Origin: Cenococcum geophilum 1.58
Taxonomy: Eukaryota > Ascomycota > Dothideomycetes > Gloniales > Gloniaceae
Reading direction: 5' to 3'
DNA: 64,000 nucleotides
Assembly (NCBI GenBank): GCA_001692895.1
Contig: KV748205.1
Coordinates: 1,888,798 to 1,952,797 of the forward strand
A program made the position numbers and the translations under genes. Positions 33,955 to 47,133 of the stretch are shown one piece after another. Positions within the stretch are counted from its first letter, which is position 1. Each line of letters starts with the position of its first letter. The notes beneath the pieces are model-generated. The model searched no databases. It was not told where the DNA came from and was given only the letters and a program-made list of their open reading frames with translations.

Positions 33955-34445
33955 GTGTAGAGCTGTAGAGCTTTGCGAGAGCTCTGCAGAACGAAGCTTA
34001 TGGGGAGACCTGCACGGAGCTCTGCACGGAGCTCTACTAAGGCTCTGCGGAGGCTCTGCTCGAGGCTCTGCGGAGGCTCTGCTCGAGGCTCTGCTCGAAG
34101 CTCTACTCGAAGCTCTACTCGAGGCTCTGCTCGAAGCCCTATATAGAGCTCCAAAGCTCTACTAACACGCAGCACTAATATACTAGGAAGGTTCTACAAA
34201 CGCCCGTACAAACGCCCGTACGAACGCCTATACAATCGTCTCTGCAAACGTCTCTGCAATTGATCGCCCGTACGACCGTCTGCACATCTGCACATCTACA
34301 CGTCTGCACGCCTGCACGAAGGTCTGCACGAAGGTCTGCACGAAGGTCTGCACGAAGGTCTACTAAGGCTCTGCACGAGGCTCTGCGCGAGGCTCTGCGC
34401 GAGGCTCTACCCAAATCTTACCCCCTAGTAGTAGCAGAGGCTCTA
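33955..34445. repeat. Minisatellite with 12-bp period
   Basis: Degenerate tandem array in which units such as gaggctctgctc and ctgcacgaaggt recur every 12 bases, with a middle section of related units (aaacgcccgtac). Because 12 is a multiple of three, both strands stay open: about 86 codons on the minus strand (33915-34175, Ala-Glu-Leu-Arg-like repeats) and 90 on the plus strand (34260-34532, Arg-Arg-Ser-Ala repeats). Many unit differences are tg to ta or cg to ca type, consistent with partial RIP. The array is GC-balanced although the DNA on its right is strongly AT-rich. Confidence 0.85.
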
Positions 34446-34549
34446 TCACGGTGCTGCAATGAAGTAGACCAAATAACTACGTTGTGGTATAAAGAGGAGA
34501 AGAAGGTGAAAGGGGGTATCGTATACAAATAGTAGGGCCAGCCGCCAAG

Positions 34550-37500
34550 GCGCTACCTATTTAGGAGAGGATGCCTATATTAATATAGTCTAAGGAGTTA
34601 GTTTTAAGGTAAAGTTGTTGTCCTAGTATAAAGTAAACTAGGATAGGTGCTTTAGTAAAAGCGTTTTTAAGGTCTTAGAACGCCTTCTTATATTTAGGCG
34701 TCTAGGTAAAACGTAGGTATATTTTTCTTCCTTTTATAAAAAGGCCCTTTGTTTATATTATTACTATAAGTAGTGCTACTACGCCTAAGAAGTTGTATAT
34801 AAATTTCTAATAGAAGTTAACAAAACCAAGGAAGGCTTATACGTCCTTAATATAGTTAGGGGCTTACTATTTAGTAATTATATATACTTTCTTAGGGTCT
34901 ATACGGACACCCTTAGTAGTAATAATTAGTTTAAGGTATTTTACTTCTATAACTGAGAATTTATACTTCTTTAAATTAATATAAAGTCCTACGTCCCTAA
35001 GACGCTCTAGGACTTTTTAAACATGCTTAGTATACTTAGAAGGGTTATTACTATAGATAAGTATATTATCTAGGTACGCAGAGTAAAAGTTATTAAGGTA
35101 GTCCTATAAGGCGTTATTAATATTGCTTTAGAAGGTGCCTAGGCCGTTATATACGCTAAAGGGCATAATAGTATATTTAAATTGGCCGAAGCGTAATATA
35201 AATGCGGTTTTCTATTTATTACCTTCCCGTATTTAAAGATAGTTAAAGGCGGTAATAATATTAAGCTTAGTATAGATTTTAGCTTANCTAAGCNNCTTNA
35301 NNGTCTNNNATATAAGTNGTACNNGGTATTAGTTNTTAATTATAATAGCNTTAAGTCCTNTATAGTTAACGTAGAATTAAATACCTCCTTTTAGCTTCTT
35401 AGTAAGAAGGATAGGGACGGCTACTAGGGATATACTAGGGCGGATAAATCCTTTATTAAGGTGTTCGTTAATATACTTTTTTATAACTAAAAGTTCGTCA
35501 TTAGATATTAGGTAGGGTCTCTTATAAAGTAGTATTTTTCCTTATTTAATATTAATGGTATAGTTATTAGGTTAATATAGGGGGAGTATATCTACGCTCT
35601 TTTATAAGTATATATTAATAAAGTTATAGTACTTTTTAGGGAAGAGCTTGTGGAGTTCCTTATTAGTAAGTCCTTTTTTAAGCTTTATAAACTTCTTAAA
35701 GTCTAAAGGTAAAAGTCCGTAGAGTTCTATAGGGGCGTTATCTTCTAAAAGGTTAACTATGTCTATTCTATTACTATAGAGGATATAGTCTTATTCTTTA
35801 TTAAGCTTATATAGTTATAATTAGGAGGCTATAGTAACGGTTTAGCCTTTTTTATATACTATATGGTAGAAGGCCGCGGCACTTATATAGTGGTAGTTAG
35901 TTATAGGTAGGGTAATAAGGGGTCTCTTAGGTTAATATCCTAGTAAGTAAATAGAGGCGGCTAGGCTATATCCTAGGCAAATCTCTCTATAGTATTTAGA
36001 GTTAAAGGTTACTTCTCTCTTTTCCTAGTTAATAGTAGGGTTATATTATTTAAGCTAGCTTATTCTAAGGATAATAGGGTAGTTGGTAAGTAGTATAATA
36101 TAGGCCTAAAGCTCTTTCTGGTGCCCATTTATATCTAAGTAAAGTTATACTATATAGGTAATCTTTTATATAGTAAAACTACTGTTAGCGAGTTATAGGG
36201 CGCGGACTTTAGTAAGGGGTAAGGTAGGTAGGCTATAAGTATACATAAATTGGGTATCTATAAATTTATTAGTAGCTCCGCAGTTAATTATAGAACGGCT
36301 TTTATATTATTCTTTAGTAGTAGTTCCTATTATAGGTAAAACTATCTATTTCTATCTATTTATCTTTATTAAGTTATTTATTAAGTAGGCCAATATATAG
36401 ATCCCTTTATTATTAGGGCGTCCTAACCTATAACTTAGGGTAGAAACTTAGCGTTTTCCGCTTTTATATCTAATTTTACTACTATTACTACATCTTTATC
36501 TTATATAATAGTGGTGCGTAGTAACGTATTTAGTATTTAGGGCATTAGGTTAGGTATTAGGTGGTAGGTACTAAACCTAGCTATTAGGTAGTTTAGGTTA
36601 TTATAATAATAGCCTTCTTAATAGTATCTATAGTAGCGTCCTAGTTTCTAAAGTAGCTCGCGCTCTCTATCTAGGAGTTTTTGCGGAAAGGTTAGTATAA
36701 AGAGGTTAATATTGGCTCTAGTAGTACTTAAGGTAGTAGGCGTCAGTGGCTTAGTATATATAGGTTTAGTAGGCCTAGAGGGCTTCTATAAAGAGGTCTT
36801 TAGATAAGGGTTAATAGTAATAATCTAATTTAGTTATCGTTTAATCTTTTATAGGGCTGCTACTATCTTATAAATATTGTTATAGTTATAGCTAGCAGCT
36901 GCGTAACTAAGGCAATAAGTAACTTTTTTTAAGGAAATCCTTTTAGTCTTTAGTATTATCTTAGGCGAGAGCTCCGGTATATTCCTAGAATTTAATATAA
37001 AACTTATTAAATAATTTAGTAGGGCTTATCTTTAGGGTATATAGTTTAGCTTAGTTAGTGGCTAGTAGGTTATAGTTGCGGTATATTAGGTTAAGATTAT
37101 TAAGGACTTTTTAATAAGACTACTACTTTTAGGGGCTACTAGTTTCCTATTAGGCAAAAAGTCTATTAAATAGTATACTATTTATTCGCCCGATAATATA
37201 GCTAATCTTAGTATCTTCTATAGGAAAAAGGTAGGCGCTCTAAGTTAGTTTCTTATAGATTTGTATCTTTTAGTAGCTATATTCCTTACGGTCTCCCTAA
37301 AAAACTAGGGGATTAAGGTAGCGTATATTAGACCCTATAGTGGCAGTTTAGGTCTAATTATTATAGCTTTTATTATCGCTACTTTAGTAGGGGTTCTTAT
37401 TAGGTAAAGCTGCTTAGCGCTAACCATCTATTAAGTATTAAGTAGGTAAAGTTACCAGGGGCGTAAAGACTTAGGTGGCGTTTTATATAGTAGAGAAGTA

Positions 37501-38360
37501 TTTAGCGTTATTATAAATATACTTATTAAGCTAAGATTATAGGTATTTAATTATGCCTTCTTTTTTAATAACTGTAGCAATTAGTATAATCTTATTCTTC
37601 TTTAACTATTAGATATCGCATTTAGATATATAGAGGTTATCTTTAGTTCCTTAACGTATATTATCGGCGAGCGCCTTATAAGCTTATAGGTCTTAGATAA
37701 TATCGTAATTTTAGGTAGTATATATCTTAGCTTATATAAGCTTTAGGTAGTAGTTCTGTAAAAGGCGGTAGTATTTATTAGGGTTTTATGCTACTATTTT
37801 TACAAATATCTTAGCGTCTCGTATTTTAATTTTAGTAGGTAGTAGCCCTTTTATTTACTTATCTGTAGTTATATAGTTAATAAAAAATAAGATATTATTA
37901 GTGTTTATCTCCTTAGGGGTTAAGGCTAGGGCTAATAAATTAAATTCTTCTGGGATTAATTAGCGTTGTAAATTAAGTATAAGTATTAGATTATTCTTTA
38001 GGTTTAATATAGTAGCTAATAAGGAATATTATCTTACTATTATAGGTTCCTTAGAAGTATAAAGTAAGGTAATTTATAAATACGCTGCTTTTAGCAGCGC
38101 CTATAGTATTATAAAGATATAGAATTAGTTATAGGCTAAACATTAGTAGTAAAAAGGCGCAATATAATATTATAAAACAAGGGCAGTGGCTACAGAGCGT
38201 ATATATTTAAGGAGTCTATAAGACGTTGCGCGATCGATCGTAAGGGTCAAGGGCGTAAGGAGGTGATATACCTACGCGTAGCTGACATAAGCTGTACGCG
38301 AGGTGTACGCAAGAGTACGGGGCTCTCCTATAGAGGCCCCTGCGGTGGGGTTCCGTAACA
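34550..38360 (-). mobile_element. Element A: truncated, RIP-mutated Gypsy retrotransposon
   Basis: Read on the minus strand, it starts with an LTR-like end TGTTACGGAACCCC at 38,360 and runs through gag-like sequence into reverse transcriptase. The RT core is visible at about 35,230-35,050: a KTAF...FGQFKYTIMPF block and a YLDNILIYS block, the second Asp of the YLDD box changed to Asn. Sequence matching the start of RNase H ends near 34,555, so RNase H, integrase and the 3' LTR are missing. Stop codons interrupt all frames. N bases cluster at about 35,287-35,370. The truncation point abuts the minisatellite. Confidence 0.75.
38150..38360 (-). repeat. LTR-like end of element A
   Basis: A 200-base stretch with more balanced composition than its surroundings, containing CpG-rich parts (gcgatcgatcg, tacgcgaggtgtacgc). 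It ends, on the minus strand, with TGTTACGG, a common Gypsy LTR start. Its inner boundary is not resolved and no second copy is present in the window. Confidence 0.5.
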
Positions 38361-39399
38361 ATCTTATAATACTTAATAGTTCTTAACTTAATATTAGTGT
38401 TAAACTTTTTCTTAAGTATATTTATCTCTTCTCTAGTCCATTCCGTTTAGTCCTCTTTTTATACTATATTATATAAAGACTAAGGGAGTAATTTACCTCG
38501 TTTATGGTTAGTGTTAACCTGTACTCCTCTAATATTTAGATAATTATATAGTTGCTAAAGCTAGTATAAGGGGGTTTTCATAAAGATATTAACCGTAAAG
38601 TCCTTAAAATCTCCTTAAAACGATTCTTAGAGTATTAAGTCTAGCTAGTTATATATCTCCGTATATATATATATATATCTTACATTATATATAGTCGGTC
38701 AGCTTATCCTTAGTAACTTCTATTAGGTTAATTCTATCTTCCTATTTAGCTACTTCTTCCTTTTAGTCCTTCTCTATTCCTAATATCTTGTATTTTATAT
38801 ATTATTTAGGCAAGTAGGGGTAAGAGTAAAGGTGCTTATAGGGCAAAGGTAGGGGAACGGTTAAGGAGGTGGTTAAGGAGGCGGTTTAATTAAGTAGGGT
38901 AAGGTATTCTACGCAGTAATTCTCTAAAATAGATAGAATAAGATATCTAGTAGTCGTCGTAAATACTAAATAAGTACTCCTAGGTGGGTTCTCTTCTTCT
39001 CTTTAACTAAAATAGGCTAATATAAAAGGTAGATGAGTATAACTATCTTTTAATCTGCTATAAGGTAGACAGTATAACTGTCTTCTAAGCTATCTGCGTG
39101 TTTCCTAATCTATACGCGCTTACTAATTAGTATTAGGATACTTTAATATAGTATAATAAATATAATATACATGCAGTGTGGTATATAGTTAGATTCTTAA
39201 GGTTCTATTTTATAAAAAAGGGAGTATATATAGAGCCAGCCACTAAGGCGCTAGCAGCAGGCAAGCCAATCATAGGTCGGCAGAATCCTATACCGCCACC
39301 CTTATCGCATTTTGCTATATTCTGCTATATTCTGCCTACCCGTCTTCCTATAATAATACTCTTTAGGTATAAGAGGTTAAGGGTTAATATATTATTTTA
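38361..39399. other. AT-rich RIP-like repeat DNA, family unresolved
   Basis: About 1 kb of TpA-rich sequence full of stops in all frames. Near 39,225-39,320 a GC-balanced stretch (gccagccactaaggcgctag, then gcaagccaatca) resembles sequence at 43,160-43,250 inside element B and at 34,530-34,545, so it is probably a fragment of the same Copia-type 3' region. A 74-codon frame at 39,176-39,400 covers it but shows no domain. Confidence 0.4.
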
Positions 39400-40177
39400 G
39401 TTCTAGCGCCTTCTTAATATCTTCTATTATTACGGCGAAAATTTTATAAATTTGACTTCTTGCTAATAAAATTAAGGGTGCGGCTTATATTATATAAAAT
39501 TTAAGGGGCTTTAATATAACATCTTCGCATTCTTTACCGCGATTAGCAGTTATAGCTTTATTATATTAGTTTAAGATTTATAGTAAGAGCAATTTATATT
39601 ATATTAAATTTAAATAGTTATATATATATTTATAGAGTAAGTAGTATTTTAAGTAATAACTTTAGTAGTAGGTTATATGGAACTTTAGCGTTTCTTTAAC
39701 CCAGCTAATTAAAGGGTTATGTCGTTTTAGCTATCTATATTTAAATATTACCTTATAATACTTTAAGGGTATTATAAATAGGGAAATGCATTTAAGGTAT
39801 TTGCTTATCCGTATCTTTATAAGAGTGTAGTGCGTTAGTTTACTATATATTAAAGGTTTGCTATTAAAGCCTTATAGGCCTTATAGGCCTTAAAGCTTAT
39901 TAAGTTTCTTTAAATTTAAGCATTAAGTTTTTATATAGTTTGTATTAATAAAGCCTATACTAGTAGCTCCGCTATCTATAAGGATTTATACTTCCTTCTA
40001 TTTTCTAAGTTAACTAAAGATAAAATGCTTTATAGCAACTAAGTATAATTTATAGAATGAGTATAATTTAAGGACTAAGAGGAACTATAGCGGACCTTTT
40101 TAAAAGGGTAAGTTTGGCAATTCCTCTAAATATATCCCTTTTTACTATATCTAAAGTATTCTCTATTTACGGCTTAT
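39400..40177 (-). mobile_element. Fragment of a Gypsy element: aspartic protease region
   Basis: Minus-strand translation, full of stops, resembles the retropepsin region of fungal Gypsy polyproteins: a block like GFINTSYIQT downstream of a Ser-Gly-Ala-like active site, and further on a block like YRWLKRHNPLISW. The fragment is adjacent to the LTR of element C and may belong to an older element into which C inserted. No LTR of its own was identified. Confidence 0.5.
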
Positions 40178-40583
40178 TGTAACGAAGCCTTATAGTAGGA
40201 ACTATAGTAAACTTATTAATAGGCTAGGTATATAGGTAAATAAGAAGTTAACAATGCAATAATAACTAGTGGAGTGGTTGCCTAATAAATTAACTCTAAT
40301 TATATTCTAAGATTTACTATAAAGAAGAGAAACTATTTATAGAGACTATATGTCCTTAAATATATAAATCCTCCCTATAGTAAAGGGTTTAGTATATTAG
40401 TATATTAGTACGTTAGTATACTACGTTCCCACATTTCTACGTTCCTATATTCCGAACTTATAACGTAACTAACTATATAACTTAGCTACCCCTTATCCTA
40501 TAGCTTAATCGGTTTTAGTGCCTCCTATATTATCTTAACTAACCTATTTATATCTTTCCTTAGTAGTTATACTACTGCTAACA
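40178..40583 (-). repeat. 3' LTR of element C (minus orientation)
   Basis: On the minus strand the block begins TGTTAG at 40,583 and ends CGTTACA at 40,178. It is homologous, in inverted orientation, to the LTR at 62,865-63,265. The best matching core is the stretch around tattaggcaaccactccact, shared nearly base for base. Differences are mostly C/T and G/A. It lies just beyond the integrase of element C, as expected for a 3' LTR. Confidence 0.7.
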
Positions 40584-42818
40584 TAAGGTCCATAATACTA
40601 TCCCCCTCCTCTTTATCTTTATCCTTAAAGATATTTCCTATTTCTAAGTCGTCTATTAAAGGTATAGCATTCCCGTTTTTAATTTAATATCCTTTATTAT
40701 TTTTAATACCTTTTATTAGATCCTTTACGTCTAATTATTATAATTAACTAGTGACGTTTATTCTTTCTCTTAGTAAAGTTATACTGTCCTATTCTTGTTA
40801 TATAGAGAAAAAGTTAGTATATATTACGATTGCAGCTCCATCTAGTTATTAACTTTCTTCCTATACTAAGTATACGTAAGCGAATATATAATTATTCTAT
40901 AATATTTAATCCGTTTCTAACGCTAAGTATATATATCTTATTATTCCTTATAACCGTCTAGTTCCTTATCTAATCTATTTTAGGGTTATATATATTAGTA
41001 GCGGCTAAAAAACTAGAGAGTAAGCTAGCTAAGGCCCTTGCTAAGGTTTAGCGTTATTCTAATAAAGCGTTTTAGGCTCTAAAAGCTTAACTAAATACTT
41101 ATACTCGCCTAAACCGTCTAATAAAGGGTTATAAAAAGGTACGCTTAAAGGAGTTATATTTAGTAGAGTAAGGTCTATCTAAGCTTAAGGCTAAAGAGGC
41201 TAAAAAGGGTTCTATTTAAAAAGAGGCGGAAATAGCTAATATACTAGTAGTGGGTCCCTTAAATAATCCGGCTTGTCTATTACCTTTAACTAATCCTTTT
41301 ATCTTAGGCTCCTTCTTAATGTTACCTAACCTATTCTCCTTTAATACTCCTATACCTTTCCTATAGCGTTCTTTAAATTCTATAGTAGTTCCTAGGTAGT
41401 CTTATTATAGCCTATCCACTTAACCTTATACTATATTTTGTTATTAATATCCTTATAACTTATAATTCTTAAAACTTACTATTTATCTTCTTTTTACCCT
41501 CTATACATGTCTGCTTCGTAAATTAGTAGCTTAATATTCCTATATACTAGCTCTAGTATTATAATATACTATATAGGGTAGATCTTTATTTTAGCTAGTA
41601 GGTTTAACTTAAATATAACTAGTAAAATCCTTTATATAATTTTAAAAAGTCCTAGTCTAACATAGTTTAACTTCTTACTTAGTCGTCAACTCTTAAAATT
41701 TTTNTATAGTAGCTATACTTTATCTCCCTCCTTAAGATCTAGTCCCTTAGATCTCTTAGTATTATAGTACCTTTTTATTTTCTCTTATACCTTTTTTACT
41801 AATTCTATAAGGTCTATATAAAGATTTATTAATATCTTTATTCTTAGCTTATATCTATAATTTGCCTTAAATAGTAATATGCCTATTTCTTCTTATAGTG
41901 TTATATTGTATATAAACTATATAATTAGTAATAGCAATACCTAATTATTTTATATATAATTAATATAATACCTTAGATACTATTCTAGCATCTAATTTAA
42001 TCTTTTTATTTAACTATCTATCTGCGGATAATATATAATAGAAGTTACTACTCTAACTTCTTATTCCGCTAAGAATACCTCCTAAAATACTATTATAAAT
42101 CTTAAATCTCTATCTAATATAATTTTGCTTAATGCTCTATATCTTATAAATACTTCTTTAATATAGATTCTAGCGACATCTTCTACTAAGATTTCTTCTA
42201 TATATACTATAAAGTAGCCCTATTTAGTTAACTTGCCCACTATTACTAAGATTATATTATACTCTTATCTAGTAATAGGATCTCTTAACTTTAGTAACTT
42301 TATAATAAAGTCCTATAATATAACCTCTTATAGTCTCTTTAGTATTTTAATAGGTTATAGCTCTCTATATAGCTTATACCTTATTAGTTTATTCCTTTAG
42401 TAATCTAAATACTCTTTTATTACTTTTCTAGCTATACCCTAGATTTTATTAATAATGTATTCTTTTTAAAGTCTTAATACTAAGCCTATTGCTCCGTTAT
42501 GTCCCTAAGTTATTTCCTTATAAAAGTCTTCTATAAAATACTCTACTATGCTCTTTAGGATATACTTTACTTCTTAATTTTCATATATATCTATCTATAG
42601 ATCTTTTAGTTATATTTTTAAAATTATTTATACCTAAAAGCTTTTTAGTATCTTATAGACTCTTTTTAGTTCTCTATCTTTTTAAGTTACTACTAGCTTA
42701 GGGTAATTATATCTAATTAACCTATTACTATCTTTACGTAGTATTACTCCTAATAGTTTCTTATTATTCTGTAATTTAGCCTTTCTACTTAGCGTATCTA
42801 CTCTTGCGTTTTTAGTTC
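40584..42818 (-). mobile_element. Element C, 3' part: Gypsy integrase and C-terminus
   Basis: Minus-strand translation of RIP-damaged sequence shows an integrase core (blocks like ILVIVGKLTK, VARIYIKEVF, RYRALSKII, then a YYPQ-like and a LNQ-like block) between about 42,330 and 41,900. A linker and C-terminal region follow down to the LTR. At its right edge the translation reads KNARVDTLSRKA, the end of the RNase H/connection region. This continues directly from the block KGT at 61,118-61,130, on the far side of element B. The last five bases (42,814-42,818, agttc) are the target duplication of element B. Confidence 0.75.
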
Positions 42819-42984
42819 TGTTAGTTATATAGGGTGACTTACCAATAACGACTACTCGAGTAGGTTATAGTGATGTTGGTTAATAAAGCTTATTAATTAG
42901 AATAAGGAAGGGCGAGGAGCTTAAGACTTCTCGCCACGCTAGTGCCGCGGCGTCACGTAACGACCGCTTACCTTATTCCCAACA
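42819..42984 (-). repeat. Element B LTR (left copy, 3' LTR)
   Basis: Direct repeat of 166 bp with the copy at 60,947-61,112. It starts TGTTAG and ends CCAACA on the plus strand. By hand I count about eleven differences, ten of them transitions. The right copy has TA where this one keeps TG at the first dinucleotide, as RIP would produce. Confidence 0.88.
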
Positions 42985-43187
42985 CTAGCAACTCTTCTTT
43001 TATAGTTACCATCTATATACAAATACTGCTTAACTAGCGTAACAAATATAAATCCTCCTTACTTACTATTACTATTATAATATAAGTCTCGCTGCCCTAA
43101 AATTTGCCTCTTAGCACGTGGTGCTCTCTTGCTAAGGGGTTATAGGTAAACGTTACGTTAGGGCCGCTAAGGCGCTAGTTATAAGCA

Positions 43188-43234
43188 AGCCAATAGCGAT
43201 TTTCCATCCTAGGGATGGAAAATCCTAATTGGCT
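43188..43234. repeat. Perfect hairpin within element B
   Basis: Nested inverted repeat: outer arms AGCCAAT (43,188-43,194) and ATTGGCT (43,228-43,234), inner arms GATTTTCCATCC (43,198-43,209) and GGATGGAAAATC (43,213-43,224), with a three-base loop. The arms still contain CA and TG dinucleotides although the surrounding element is RIP-mutated. It lies between RNase H and the 3' LTR of element B. Confidence 0.85.
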
Positions 43235-44598
43235 AGTTAGAGTTAGGGTTTGCAGAATGTTATACTCCCCCCTTTAAAAAAGTCTTGGTAAGAGAATCTA
43301 ACTAATTAAATAACTTTAACTGCCGGTTAAAGTTCCTGGATATCTTAAGACCTTATATAATTAAGAAATTTCTAGGGACTCCCTTTTAACCTAACCTTTA
43401 ACTTGTATACGTAGAGTATTTATATTAATAAACGTCTCTAGTGCCTTATTTAGGTTCGCCTTCGTTATTACATCTACTAGGTTATCTTAGCTATTAATCT
43501 ATTAAATCTTAAAGAGTTCTTAACGCTTATAGGATTGCTAAAGTGCTATAATATTAATTATAAGGCGCTTTTCCTTTGTAGTACTAAGCTTAACTAAATA
43601 CTCGTAGAGGGAATATAAGTCGGTATATATAATTATAGGGATAACGGGAAGTTTAAGTCGATCTATAATTATCTTTAGGGTAGTTCCAATTGTAATTACT
43701 ATATTAACTCCGCTAACTATTCTATATATCTCTAATACCAAAACGCTTTAAGTAATATGCTTACTCTTAGTTAGGCTTTAATAGATAAGGTTACTATAGA
43801 TTATAAAGTTATTCTCTTTAGTAAATTCGTTCGCGATAATAATCTTATATCCTAACTAGGAGCTAAAATCTTTATTATTTACGAATAATCTATTAATAAA
43901 TATAAAGAGCTTAGCGGTAGGAAGATTAATAGGCACATAAAGTAATCCCCAATTAAGATAGTTTATTTACTAAAAAAGACGTTTATTTAGGGCAAGAATG
44001 TTATCCTTAGTTAGTTCCTAGTGTTAGGCGGTAACAGAGAGATTAAATAAAGCCTTAGGTTAACAGATAGAAGTAATATAAGCTCTATAAGCGCGTTACT
44101 TTATATATCCTTACTTTAGGGAATTAATGTTAATAACGTTAATCTTCTTACCTTAACCCTTCTGGCGTAAAGCAATAAAATCCTTATTTAGGGAGAGGAT
44201 GCATCTATTAAAAAGTAATAGTGTTATTAAATTAAGCTTTTCCTTTAGCTTTGCTATAAGATTTACCTTTACTAGCTTATCCTCTTTAAGAGCTGAGAAT
44301 TAGTCGTCTCCTAAGATAATTATATTATTAGTTTATATACCGACAATTCTAAATAGGGTTCCCGTGGTTATAATAAGGAAGTAGGGATTAAATATAAAAG
44401 TAGTTATTAAAAGCTTCTCTTTATAGTGCTTGCTATAGGTAGCCTACTAGTAAGTTCCTACCTCTGTAATTCCATATAATGGCTTAAGCACAACTATAAT
44501 CGTATCTTTAGGATACTAGTAGCGAATTTGCTCTAAAAGGTATACTAATATTAAGCGCTAAAGGTGCGTTTTTAATTAGTTATAGGCCTAAGTAATAT

Positions 44599-44815
44599 TA
44601 TAAGGGATATTATTGCGGACACCTCGGGTTGCCCTTAGGACAACCCCTAAACGCCCCTCGGATAGTCGCCGGTTACATACTAAAGGCACGTGCCTGTAGT
44701 ATATAGTCTCCACGATCCTAAAGGCCTTACCTCCTTAAGGATTTGTCTCTCTTACCAATCTATCCTATTCCACAATTGTGTCCTTATAGCCCCCTATCTA
44801 TAAGATCCCCTTACA
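44599..44815 (+). repeat. Element D 5' LTR
   Basis: 217-bp direct repeat with 56,573-56,789. By hand I count about 23 differences; all are C/T or G/A transitions, with no transversion or indel, a clear RIP signature. Ends TATAAGGG and CCCTTACA form a short inverted repeat. Confidence 0.9.
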
Positions 44816-47133
44816 TTTAAATTCTTCCTACTTTTTTTTAGAAGGGTAGTTGGCTTTAAGGACTAGATTATTTATTTACATCTTTTGTTTATAATTACTA
44901 TTCTCCCTTAAAATCTTGCGATAACCTAAATGGAAACTCTACGGATACCTTATAGAATGCCGTCGCGCAAAGGTAGGAAGGTCCCTCTAATAGCGAAAGA
45001 TTGCGATAATATAACCCTCTAAGTAAGATGGCTAAACGAGCCCTAATACCTAGATGCTCTAGGAGCTCGAAGACTCTTATATACCTATGGTTACCGCTAA
45101 GGAAAACGCAGATACTCTTTATAACGGTTATAACGCTGCCAGAAAGTAACTAGAACCCCTCCGGCCCTACCTAGGCTAATTAAAAGATTAAGCGCTAGAG
45201 GCGACCCTAAGATCTTCCCCTAAGCTAGAAATGCTAGAGGAATATACTAATATGTCTAACTAGGGACCCAACTAGAACCCTCCCAGAAGACTACCGGCCT
45301 ATAATTAGTATAGTAGCGGTACACAGACTGCTTACGAGCTAAGCGGGCCTACCCCTTTAGGAAACTAAACTTAAACACTAACTTAAGACCTGAGGCTTAT
45401 TAGGAAACCCGTACTAGCCACTAGTGCTAATACTACCTTTATAGTAGGAGCTTCTTTAGGCCCAAGTTTAGAAGGTTAAGAGCCCTATACTAATCTTCTT
45501 TAAGACGGATATTAGGAAGCTATCGCAAGGCTCTCGGAAGCTATATAGGAGAAAGCCACTAATAAATATATTAGAACCCTCTAAGGGCAAATCTATATCT
45601 AGTAGGGTTTAATCTAAGCTAGGCAAATTCTTTTATAACCTGGTTAAGGCTAAGGGCTTTTTAGGGGCTACTTAATACCTACCTAAGGAGGTATAGAAGA
45701 CTTAAAGAGGCACCTATATAATAAATGGAAAAAGGATATAGACCGACTGGCTAAGGCCTCCAGTAGTTTAGAACTTCGTTATAGACCTAACGCCTAATAG
45801 TTGGACAATTAGGTTCGCGAGGTAGATAACTTCTTTAAGATGCTAATAATATAAGATAATACCAAAGAGCGTATACGCTAGATTATTAGTAAGATTAAAA
45901 ACCGATTACTAAACTAGATCGCGCTTAATTAACTTAATAAAGAGCAAATTATAATATGGCCATAGCTATAGACCTTCCTAAAGGGTTAGACCTAAGATCT
46001 ATATATTATACAATATAACAATGCAGAATAATTCTAGAATAGTACGCAGCTGGACCGTTAAGACTTCCGCCAGTTTATAAACTTTGTGGAAACTTATACT
46101 TAATAGATAGATCTAAAGCCCTTTAAAAATAAGGACGGCAGCGTCTATAAGAAGGAGAAGATTGGATTTATCTAGGCTAGAATTAAGCTAGCAATTTGTG
46201 ACAAAATAAAGCGCGTAGGAGCTCTACCGTGGATTACCGCATATGCGGATTTCGAACGAGCGGTTCTAAACACTAAGGATGTGGTAAGGAACCAGACCTC
46301 TTCCGGTAGGAAACTAGGGGATTACTAAAAGCGTGGGCACTTTAGTAGTAATATAGGGCAGACCTAACCTTTAAAGAAGCCGTTCTTAAAGAGAACTTTA
46401 AAAGGGTTAAAGTTAGGAACCTTAAATAATGGGAAAGACTCCTAGGGCTAACCCGATACCTATTTAGCACCTTTATAGGAACACTCTAAGAAGTTAAGAG
46501 AAAACTCCGGAGGCAGATTCTATTAGAAAAATAAGTAGGGCAATAACCGCACTAATAATCTAAAAAAAGAAAAGCCCTAGTTATAGACCTCTTCCGGCTG
46601 CAACTAGGGCAAGATATAAAAGGAGAGACTCTTTATATTACTGTTAAGCTAAAAATAATACTCTCTATAGGTGAGGTATAATAGTTCCAAGCACTATATA
46701 ATAGCGGCGCCGAAATTAATCTTATACAATATAATTTGGTAAAAGAGCATAAACTCATCCTATTGTAAAGGTGGCGGAAACCTATTATAGGCTTCCTAGA
46801 TAAGCATTGGATTAAGATACATAGTGCCTATAAGCTTATAGTGTTAGTGGCCGATATATATAACCGCACTATGGTAGTTAGCCCGCAACCCTTCTAGGCA
46901 GCTAATTTCGTAGGTTATAACCTTATCCTTGGATACCCTTAGCTAGTAGAAGCAGATCCTAAGATACGCTTTAAGACTGGAGCCTTTAAATAATGGAATA
47001 ATAAAGATTTAGAAGGGCGCATATCACTAATAAGCCTAAAGGACATCCTAGAGAATATAGCCCTAGGCGAAATAGTATACGCTTTATACCCAAAGGAGTA
47101 TTAAATCTAACCCCTGTTTAATAGTAAGATAGG

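Noticed and set aside
33915..34532. Repeat-containing frames on both strands as real proteins
   Set aside because: They are open because the repeat period is a multiple of three. No start context, domain or splice extension supports coding.
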